A DNA stretch of 64,000 bases from the NCBI RefSeq assembly GCF_014643835.1, contig NZ_BMKD01000001.1:1426001-1490000 (forward strand), in the 5' to 3' direction. Both the position numbers and the translations under genes were made by a program. This DNA comes from Mucilaginibacter rubeus. GTDB lineage: Bacteria; Bacteroidota; Bacteroidia; Sphingobacteriales; Sphingobacteriaceae. Position 1 is the first letter of the stretch. The number at the start of each line of letters is the position of its first letter. The notes below the pieces were generated by a model, which saw nothing but the letters and a program-made list of their open reading frames with translations, had not been told where the DNA came from and searched no databases. This document shows, piece by piece, positions 57,225 through 64,000 of this stretch.

Positions 57225-58142
57225 TCAATTCAATGAAGATTTGAATTGAGCAGGCGATAGCTGCGTTTTGATCTTAAAAAGGCGGCTAAACGATTGCGGA
57301 TGCCCGAATCCCAATCGATAAGCGACTTGGCTAATGCTCAATGTGGATGTGGCAAGTAATTCTTTAGATCTCTCGATCAGTTGCTCCTGGATGTGCTGTT
57401 GTGCGCTAAGCCCGGTGAGCGAGCGCAACATATCACTCAGGTAATTTGGTGTGTAGTTTAATCGATCCGCCAGGTGCTGAACGGTGGGCAGCCCTTTTTT
57501 TGTTGGCATTTCTTTTTGGAAATAATTGTTTAATGCCGCTTCGAACTGCTGAAGCAGGTCGCTGGTGGCGGCCTGTCTCGTAAGGAACTGACGTTTGTAA
57601 AAGCGTTTGGCGTACGTCAAAAGCAATTCTATCTGCGCAATGACCACCTCTTGGCTGAAATCGTCGATGCGGCTGTTCAACTCTTCCTCAATGATCTTAA
57701 AAATGGATGAAATGGTCTTTCTTTCCTGTTCAGAAAGGTGAAGCGCTTCGTTTGATGAATATGAAAAAAAACCATACTGCCTGATCTTGGCAGCTAAGGG
57801 AAAACCTTGCAAAAAATCCTGATGAAAGATCAACGAATAACCTTCATTTCCTTTATATACGGATGTGCTGCCAACCACCTGGTTAGGTGCGGTGAATACC
57901 ATACTGCCTTCGTCAAAATCATAATAACCCTGCCCGTATCTAAACTTGCCGCCCAGCTTTTCAATAAAGGATATCTTGTACAACGAGGTCACGTAACTGA
58001 CCGGTAAGCAGCTTAAATTGATCCGTTCGTCGCGTGTATCAAACAAGGTGATCAACGGATGCTTAGGCCCTGGGAGATCCAGCATACGGTGAACCTCTTT
58101 AATCGATTCTACCTTAGCGATTTTAGGCTTTTCTGTTTTCAT
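57225..58142 (-). CDS. AraC family transcriptional regulator
   Basis: 305 residues. N-terminal cupin-type sensor (about 30-170; GQGYYDFDEGSMVFTAPNQVV) and C-terminal HTH (TVQHLADRLNYTPNYLSDMLRSLTG; ISQVAYRLGFGHPQSFSRLFKIKTQLSPAQFK). It lies 78 bases downstream of an SDR gene on the same strand, so they may be co-transcribed, with the regulator controlling the SDR. Confidence 0.9.
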   Translation of the reverse strand: MKTEKPKIAKVESIKEVHRMLDLPGPKHPLITLFDTRDERINLSCLPVSYVTSLYKISFIEKLGGKFRYGQGYYDFDEGSMVFTAPNQVVGSTSVYKGNEGYSLIFHQDFLQGFPLAAKIRQYGFFSYSSNEALHLSEQERKTISSIFKIIEEELNSRIDDFSQEVVIAQIELLLTYAKRFYKRQFLTRQAATSDLLQQFEAALNNYFQKEMPTKKGLPTVQHLADRLNYTPNYLSDMLRSLTGLSAQQHIQEQLIERSKELLATSTLSISQVAYRLGFGHPQSFSRLFKIKTQLSPAQFKSSLN

Positions 58143-58220
58143 AGCTAAAATTACTTAATATGACCGGCAACTGCCTCAGCCGCCGGTCATTTAAGTGCCA
58201 GGTAATTGCGATTAATCGAA

Positions 58221-58982
58221 TTACCAGGGCAGTTTTCCTTCCGGGCCGGTAAATCCACCTGTCGGGCCATCTGTTTCGAGTGCGACGCGTACTGGCTCAC
58301 GCGAACCCATTTCCAGGCTATCTGTTCCCTGGAAATTATTGAGCGCAGTAGCTGTATAACCCGGGCTGGTCGCGTTTACCTTGATCCCTTCTTTCTCCAG
58401 CTCTAAGGCAAAAGCCAGGGTTACCGCATTTAAAGCAGTTTTAGATGCAGCATAGACGATGCCGAAATGCTCACGTGCCCAGCATTCCGGATCGGAAATC
58501 CATGTAAGGGAGCCAAGGCTGCTGGATACGTTAACGATGCGCGCTGCTGCCGATTTTCGCAGTAAGGGCAACGCCTTCTGGGTTACAGCGATCACACCGA
58601 AAACGTTGGTTTCCCAAACGGTGCGTACTTCATCCAGCGATACGTTAACGGCGCGACCGGTGGCCATTAACTCCTCCGGGGTTTTGGGAGCCGTTCCTGC
58701 GTGAGAGACACCCGCGTTATTCACCAGTAGGTCCAGGCGTCCATATTCACCGGTTATTTTAGCTACCGCCGCATTGATACTTTCCTGCTGTGTGACATCC
58801 AGCTGTACTGCTTTTGCATTATCGCCAATCTCGGCAGCTGCCTTTTTGCCGTTCTCCAGGTTACGGGAACCCAAATAAACAATATAGCCGTTAGCGGCTA
58901 GTGCTTTAGCAATTTCATTCCCTACACCCTGATTAGCACCGGTTACCAGCGCGATCAGTTGATTATGATCTTGACTTTCCAT
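58221..58982 (-). CDS. Short-chain dehydrogenase/reductase
   Basis: 253 residues. Classical SDR: TGANQGVGNEIAKAL cofactor loop (about 15-29), DVTQQ, NNAGVSH, catalytic Ser in VNVSSSLGSL and YAASKTALN (Tyr-x-x-x-Lys). The basic residue after the second strand (GSRN) suggests NADP(H). The C-terminus is rich in polar residues (TDGPTGGFTGPEGKLPW), as in plant-type carbonyl reductase relatives. Substrate unknown; AraC gene follows. Confidence 0.9.
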   Translation of the reverse strand: MESQDHNQLIALVTGANQGVGNEIAKALAANGYIVYLGSRNLENGKKAAAEIGDNAKAVQLDVTQQESINAAVAKITGEYGRLDLLVNNAGVSHAGTAPKTPEELMATGRAVNVSLDEVRTVWETNVFGVIAVTQKALPLLRKSAAARIVNVSSSLGSLTWISDPECWAREHFGIVYAASKTALNAVTLAFALELEKEGIKVNATSPGYTATALNNFQGTDSLEMGSREPVRVALETDGPTGGFTGPEGKLPW

Positions 58983-59150
58983 TTGCTTAATTTTTTTAGT
59001 AGCACAAAGGTCTGTATCACAAGTTGTACCGTTTTAACCAAATCAAGGATATTCCTAACCAAATTATTCTATTATTTAAAAGGGCTACCCAGCCTACGAT
59101 ATTGCCTGGACGCCATTAGTTGGCAGCCGGGCTCGTGAGTACAGTAGCAT

Positions 59151-59252
59151 TCAAATATTTGGTCGATTCGGCAGGACGATGTCCTGCCAGCTTTGGGCGA
59201 CGGTGATTTGTTTGAGAAGCGGTAAACAAAACAAGGTCGTGATTTTTTTCAT
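59151..59252 (-). pseudogene. Possible 5' remnant of a secreted-protein gene
   Basis: ATG 59252 starts a 33-codon frame with a signal-like N-terminus (MKKITTLFCLPLL, ending VAQS), then WQDIVLPNRPNI and stop. A shifted frame after this reads STKYLNATVLTSPAAN. It looks like the first exon-like stump of a lost exported protein, but chance is possible. Confidence 0.3.
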
Positions 59253-59491
59253 GGCCTATTATAGTTAGACGTTTGTGAGGCTCTAAATATTATTAGAAAT
59301 TTTTAGAGCTGATCTATAAAGCCATGTTTGCTCCACGGTAGGCCTGTTGTCATTAACATTCAGAATTAACGTTAATACTGTCCATCCCATGTGGATCAAT
59401 CATTGCGAACTAAACAGAGCCCCGGTTGAAAACAAACAGATTAAGTGATTATCCCACGAGGCAGGGTGGGCTATCCGCAATTAATAAAAGC

Positions 59492-59522
59492 ATAAAAAAA
59501 GTTGTCAATGAATTGACAACTT
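59492..59522 (-). terminator. Terminator hairpin; copy C (inverted) of a recurring hairpin
   Basis: On the minus strand AAGTTGTCAAT pairs with ATTGACAACTT with a 2-base loop, followed by a T-run. It matches the tRNA-Lys terminator including the flanking AGGC before and TATG-like bases after. It is about 160 bases past the GH31 stop. Confidence 0.75.
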
Positions 59523-59681
59523 GCCTAAAGTAGTACTCAAACCCGTCTGCTATACAAACGTTTTTTTCAGATGACCTAACACGGTTTGCCGCTTTATTTT
59601 AATAAATAAGATAAATTTGAAATATCTAAACCGTCATTAATCGAACCGCAGCTATATGTCAATATTCGTTAACTATTGAAC

Positions 59682-62264
59682 CTACGGGAGTAATTTTATG
59701 AGATCCTTCCTCTCCTGCTCACCAACCTGCTTAAGCAACCTAATTTCTTCTGGGATAAGTTTATAATAGCGCTCAAAATTCTCTAAATAGTTTGCGAAAT
59801 TCATTGGATGATAACTCAGTAAGCGATTAGTTTCCTCCGCAAAACCAAGATTTTTCGGAATATAAATACCATCATTACCATTGTCGCCATTTTTTAATAC
59901 AGATGTTATCATCGACAAGCGTTTGAACTTCTCTACAAGCCCTGCAGTTATCAAGGTTCCTGGTGCCTCGTTATAGGTTATGCGTAATTGCCTTGCAACC
60001 TTGCAGCTTTGATCAGGAAGCAATATATTTAAACATAGATTGTCGCCATCATAATTCCAGCAGCCATCCCGGCTATCAGGATTAAATTGCAGAGGTTTGC
60101 CGTTCACCGATACCTTTAACGGCGGCTGGGTACCAAATACCTTTATTTTAATTTTTTTCCGTTCGGCCATGTCTTGATAATTGCCCACAGTAGGCGCTAT
60201 ATTCACAATCAGCTCTTTGTCGTCGAGCTGTGATGCTATGTTAGTTTTGGCAAATTGGTTTTTATAATTTTTATTGTTTCCGTTATCCTCGTAAACCTGG
60301 AAATTACCGCTACCTCCCGGAAATATTCCCAGCGTTAGGTTATTCGGATTTTTGTCCAGATTTTGAATTTGATTATTGTACATGGGTATTACCGAGCCGG
60401 CTTTTACATATACCGGGTATTCGTTAATCGAAAATGAACGTTCAAGTATTTGCCCTCCCTTTAGCAAAGTTCCTGTAGACCACTCATACCAATCATTTCC
60501 TTTCGGCAACCAAACTTTAACTGTGGCGAAGCCATCCTTAGATGGTGTTGTAATTGGCCTGATAAGCATATTATCGCCAAACATGTACTCTTCTTTATAG
60601 CTGTAAGCTTCCGGCTGTTTCGCATAATCATAATACATTGGCCGGCAAAGCCCGATGCCGGTTTCAAACGTTTTCCTTGACATTGTATAAATGTAGGGCA
60701 CGAGCGCGTAACGCAGCCTGATGGCATCATGTTGTGCTGTAGCATACTCCGGAGCAAAATTCCATATCTCTTTTTTGATAGCTGCGTTTTTAGTAGAATG
60801 TGTTCGCATAATGGGGCTAAAGCAACCATATTGCAACCAACGTGTATAAAGTTCAGGCTCTACCCCTTTTTCGTTTCCCTTGAGGATGTGCCCGCCAATA
60901 TCATGGCTCCAATAACAATATAAAACGTTCGATGCAGTGCTTGTAAAATAGGGTTCATAAGCCAGTGATTCCCACGACATGAAAGTATCTCCCGAAAATC
61001 CAATCTGGTAACGGTGGTTGCCCAATCCTCCCCATCGATGGTACAACAGCGGCCTGTTTTGGCTATGCATTGCCTTATCGGTAAAGAATGTATAATTAAG
61101 CCACCATGTATTACTTAGTTGGGGGATCTTATTATCGTTTGGCCATTGTTGCCAGTCCAGCCACCAAAAATTAACGCCGGCTTTTTCTATTGGTCTTAAT
61201 ACGATATCAAATAAGCCACGCATAAACACTTTGTTTGATACTTCAAACGGGATAGCTTTCCTTTGGGAGGAATCGGTCTTTATATAGGCAGCAAAATCAT
61301 TATAACGTTGTTCTGTTGGTTGGATACCATCTGCCGGATGGAGATTCAATGTGGTTTTTAAATGGTTGTCCTTTGCCCATTTCAAAAAGTTGCCTGGATC
61401 GGGGAAAAGGTTTTTGTTCCAGGTGTAACCTGTCCAGCCCCTGGTATGCCAATCCATATCTATCACCAAAACATCAGTAGGTACATCAAATCGTTTCAGG
61501 TTTTGCACCAGTTCCCGAAGCTCGTTATCCGAGTAACTCCAATACCTCGACCACCAGTAACCAAATACATAGCGTGGTAACATAGGCACGTGACCTGCAA
61601 TTTTGCTAAAATCCAACAACGCGGATTTATAGTCATCACCATAGCCCAGAAAGTACCAATCCAATTTTGGGGCACCAGGAGTGGTTATCCAGGGCCAGTC
61701 AGAGTCATCTAATCTTAAGGATTGAGAATCGTCAAGAAAAAACCAGCCATCCCGCGAAAGGATACCATCTTCCAATTGGAGTTTTTGATTACTGTACAGG
61801 TTCATTTCACCGTCTTGCCCATCTAAGGTGCGGGAAGTTCCTTTTAAATTGAATTTTTGTTTTTGCCCCGGCTTCCACGATACCGTATCAGCATTCAAAA
61901 AACGGATCTTTAGGTTGGTGCTATCAAATACTCCTGAATTAATTTTGTAAGCAAGCTCAATCTTCTTGGTTTTTAGGTAAAACCATTCGTTTTCCGTCCG
62001 CGTGCTGAATTCAGGAACAGGCAGTTTTCGGTTAACCACAACCAGCGAGGCCCTGTTATCATAACTTGCGGGCTGCCCCCATTGTAATCTTATTAGTTGA
62101 TCTGTAAGAACGGTAAACCGCACGTTCCCGGATTGCACAACAGCTTTTGGGTCGGGCGTTAATTGATTATCATTTTGACCATATGAGTTACTTGCAAAAA
62201 AGATTAGGAAGCAGGCTAATAGTTTAAAAAATGTTATTGTTTTATGTTTGTAGGACATTAGCAT
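59682..62264 (-). CDS. Glycoside hydrolase family 31 (alpha-glucosidase/xylosidase type)
   Basis: 860 residues with a signal peptide (ending NSYGQ). N-terminal beta domain (about 30-220), GH31 (beta/alpha)8 barrel (about 225-580) and C-terminal beta domains (DUF5110-like, about 590-740). Proposed nucleophile is Asp370 in FWWLDWQQW, and acid/base Asp426 in GDTFMSWES (numbered from 62264). The usual W-x-D-x-x-E is altered here to WLDWQQ. The tail ~100 residues are unlike normal GH31. It would cleave alpha-linked sugars in the periplasm. Next to SusD, so part of a polysaccharide utilisation locus. A start at 62258 is also possible. Confidence 0.9.
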   Translation of the reverse strand: MLMSYKHKTITFFKLLACFLIFFASNSYGQNDNQLTPDPKAVVQSGNVRFTVLTDQLIRLQWGQPASYDNRASLVVVNRKLPVPEFSTRTENEWFYLKTKKIELAYKINSGVFDSTNLKIRFLNADTVSWKPGQKQKFNLKGTSRTLDGQDGEMNLYSNQKLQLEDGILSRDGWFFLDDSQSLRLDDSDWPWITTPGAPKLDWYFLGYGDDYKSALLDFSKIAGHVPMLPRYVFGYWWSRYWSYSDNELRELVQNLKRFDVPTDVLVIDMDWHTRGWTGYTWNKNLFPDPGNFLKWAKDNHLKTTLNLHPADGIQPTEQRYNDFAAYIKTDSSQRKAIPFEVSNKVFMRGLFDIVLRPIEKAGVNFWWLDWQQWPNDNKIPQLSNTWWLNYTFFTDKAMHSQNRPLLYHRWGGLGNHRYQIGFSGDTFMSWESLAYEPYFTSTASNVLYCYWSHDIGGHILKGNEKGVEPELYTRWLQYGCFSPIMRTHSTKNAAIKKEIWNFAPEYATAQHDAIRLRYALVPYIYTMSRKTFETGIGLCRPMYYDYAKQPEAYSYKEEYMFGDNMLIRPITTPSKDGFATVKVWLPKGNDWYEWSTGTLLKGGQILERSFSINEYPVYVKAGSVIPMYNNQIQNLDKNPNNLTLGIFPGGSGNFQVYEDNGNNKNYKNQFAKTNIASQLDDKELIVNIAPTVGNYQDMAERKKIKIKVFGTQPPLKVSVNGKPLQFNPDSRDGCWNYDGDNLCLNILLPDQSCKVARQLRITYNEAPGTLITAGLVEKFKRLSMITSVLKNGDNGNDGIYIPKNLGFAEETNRLLSYHPMNFANYLENFERYYKLIPEEIRLLKQVGEQERKDLIKLLP

Positions 62265-62602
62265 ATAAGTGAACTTTAAAACTGTGATCAGGAATAATCA
62301 TAAGAGCTGAACGGGGGCGTATCCGACCAGATAATGTATTTATTTAGCTGACGAGCAGTTGTGAACGGGCATACAATAGCTTTCCGGTTTAAAGAATCCG
62401 GTTTTGTTTGATATTAAAAAACAAGGGTGACTTAAAATTGATAACAGGTATCCTGCCGTTTACTTTTCGCTTATCAACGGCCAGGCTAAAGCGATTGTCT
62501 TATTCAAAACAACCGCTTTAGTTAGCCGTCCTGGCTTTATCTTTACACAGCGTTATTTGAAAACCGAAGGTAAGAGCAAGTCAGCCGATATAAGGGTTTA
62601 GG
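62265..62602. other. Spacer between SusD and GH31
   Basis: 338 bases with no supported gene. Some inverted words (AAAGCGATTGTC... and CAACCGCTTTAG near 62490-62520) could form a weak hairpin. I saw no clear promoter for GH31. Confidence 0.5.
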
Positions 62603-64000
62603 TTACCATCCATAATTTTGTACCAGTGCCGGGTCGATATTAATCTCGGTCTGAGGTATTGGCATCAGGTAATGCCTGTCGGCAAAAACACGGGTTTGAT
62701 CTACCACCGTTTTATAAAACACCGCAACACCTGCAGCTTCACTATTAGGATCTAAGCCGGTAGAGTTCAGCTCGCCAGGTGTAGGTCTCGCGTTCATGCC
62801 GTGCATATTGCCGTTGTCTACAGTTTTAGCTATCAACCAACGGCGAACATCCCAAAAACGCTGATTTTCAAAGGCAAACTCCACACGTCTTTCATTTTGG
62901 ATCCTTTTCCGCATACCTTCTTTTGTATTATCAGAAGCGATGATGGGTAAGCCCGGCATAGATACCCGGCTGCGTACGGCGTTTACAGCGTTATATACAT
63001 CGCTATTTGGCGCACCTAAATATTCATTCATAGCCTCAGCATAAATCAAATATATCTCGGCCAAACGGATAATCGGAAAGTTACGGTTTGCATCGCCGCC
63101 GCCTTTTAAATTAACATTAGGATCGGCCCATTTACGCCAGTTGTAACCTGTTTCGCAGTTGGTACCAGGTTTAGGCCAGCCGTCGCAACCACCGCCGTTA
63201 TTGCCAAACCAGGCAAATTTTAAAGGCCTCGCATTGTTGGTGTAATTCCAAACGTCGTACTGAAAAAATATAGTAGCGTAAAAACGGGGATCCCTGTTTT
63301 TATACATATTTGATATATTGGATACAGGCGTATTCCTTACACCGTCCCATAACTGGCCATTCCAAAAGCCCGTAGCTTGATAACCCGATTGAGGGTCTGT
63401 TATTGGCCTGCCATTATTCATTTCGTACGAATCAACTAATTCCTGGAATACACTCATTTTTCCGTTTCCGTTAACGGCATTGGCATCGCGGCCGTTAGGT
63501 AAATAATTACCTTCGAAATTTCTGTTGTTCCCCATAATATATGGCAATATGATCTCATCATAATTTCTGGTAAAAAACAACTGCGCATAGTTATCAACAG
63601 GGTTTGTTGGGTTGGGATTGGATAGTGAATAAGTATTCAGGTTTAGCACGGCTTTGGCTGCGTTGGCAGCCAGTAGCCATTTATTGTTGTCATAGGCCTG
63701 AGGAAATAACTGCGTTCCATCGGCATTTTTAATACCGGCATACATCGTGTTTCCGTTATATAACGGGCTGGCTGCATACAGTAGAGTACGGGCCTTTAAT
63801 GCTAACGCGGCGCCCTTGGTTATCCGCCCATAATCTGCTGAGCCACTGGCATAATTTACCGGTAAAATTTCCGCAATGGCGTCACATTCTGAGGTGATAA
63901 ATTTAACCACATCCTCAACGGTGTTTCTTGTTGTGGTGGTGGCAGCCGGATCTGTTGTGGCTAAAACTGTATTGATTAAAGGGACGGCACCGTACCTTCT
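62603..64000 (-). CDS. SusD/RagB family outer-membrane lipoprotein (partial, runs off right edge)
   Basis: The frame is open to the window edge (64000). The Met at 63910 is internal, since the preceding ~30 residues (VPLINTVLA..TTRNTVEDVV) are typical SusD sequence. SusD marks: KGAALALKARTLLYAASPLYNG, IRLAEIYLIYAEAMNEY, RIQNERRVEFAFENQRFWDVRRW, and the C-terminus YLMPIPQTEINIDPALVQNYGW. It binds glycan on the cell surface with a SusC porin, which should lie just beyond the right edge. GH31 is downstream. Confidence 0.95.
   Translation of the reverse strand, partial: RRYGAVPLINTVLATTDPAATTTTRNTVEDVVKFITSECDAIAEILPVNYASGSADYGRITKGAALALKARTLLYAASPLYNGNTMYAGIKNADGTQLFPQAYDNNKWLLAANAAKAVLNLNTYSLSNPNPTNPVDNYAQLFFTRNYDEIILPYIMGNNRNFEGNYLPNGRDANAVNGNGKMSVFQELVDSYEMNNGRPITDPQSGYQATGFWNGQLWDGVRNTPVSNISNMYKNRDPRFYATIFFQYDVWNYTNNARPLKFAWFGNNGGGCDGWPKPGTNCETGYNWRKWADPNVNLKGGGDANRNFPIIRLAEIYLIYAEAMNEYLGAPNSDVYNAVNAVRSRVSMPGLPIIASDNTKEGMRKRIQNERRVEFAFENQRFWDVRRWLIAKTVDNGNMHGMNARPTPGELNSTGLDPNSEAAGVAVFYKTVVDQTRVFADRHYLMPIPQTEINIDPALVQNYGW

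Larger units (their letters stand above)
58983..59681. other. Gene-poor spacer
   Basis: 699 bases. It contains a short secreted ORF (59151-59252) and a hairpin (59492-59522). I see no other gene, tRNA or clear promoter. Confidence 0.6.

Noticed and set aside
28686-59522. Attachment sites of an integrated element (matching hairpins next to tRNA-Lys and at 59.5 kb)
   Set aside because: The copies are inverted, do not include the tRNA 3' end, and no integrase gene lies between; a shared terminator is simpler.

Overview
The window looks like a chromosomal piece of a Bacteroidota member of the Sphingobacteriaceae, most like Mucilaginibacter or Pedobacter. Supporting signs are a SusD-family lipoprotein beside a GH31 glycosidase, a type IX secretion (T9SS) C-terminal sorting domain, TolC/RND and TolC/HlyD/MFS efflux operons, DUF3822 next to rsmD, and Bacteroidota-type promoters (TTTG-N19-TAnnTTTG is seen exactly before tRNA-Ser). 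The genus is an inference from gene content and style; no rRNA is present.

Layout. 1-6.2 kb: an ABC exporter pair (left-edge permease and its ATPase), ddl, and a divergent cell-envelope run of PASTA protein, rhodanese, MltG, thioesterase and YihY. 6.2-7.6 kb: tRNA-Ser(UGA) followed by two decayed lipoprotein/DUF1593 genes. 7.7-13.1 kb: methionine/homoserine block. A cystathionine gamma-synthase-like gene is followed by a SAM riboswitch, a 36-codon leader ORF ending in a cysteine run, then metY-metX-hom, closed by a bidirectional terminator facing clpB. 13.1-28.3 kb: housekeeping genes (clpB, a histidine kinase, a RecD-like helicase, rsmD, a DeoR regulator, nudK, coaD, a NUDIX gene and pyrE with overlapping divergent starts, an ABC-F protein). 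28.6 kb: tRNA-Lys(CUU). 28.9-44.3 kb: two paralogous giant genes, each joining a membrane AraC-type regulator in frame to a MacB/FtsX-type permease. Between them lie an RND tripartite pump with a TetR regulator and a short-chain dehydrogenase whose start is damaged at an A-run. 44.4-51 kb: a 1942-residue T9SS-secreted multidomain protein overlapping an Fn3-type lipoprotein. 51.7-57 kb: a lipoprotein, an EmrAB-TolC-like efflux operon and its divergent AraC regulator. 57.2-59 kb: an SDR/AraC pair. 59.7-64 kb: GH31 and the C-terminal part of SusD, the visible end of a polysaccharide utilisation locus.

How genes work together. metY, metX and hom form one transcription unit for sulfur incorporation into homoserine, apparently under SAM control with a possible second, translation-dependent cysteine control. 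ddl, the PASTA protein and mltG all concern peptidoglycan. The two tripartite pumps each carry their own local regulator. The regulator-permease fusions have no ATPase gene beside them, so they would need an ATPase encoded elsewhere or work as membrane sensors. These fusions and the cysteine-rich leader peptide are the most interesting items.
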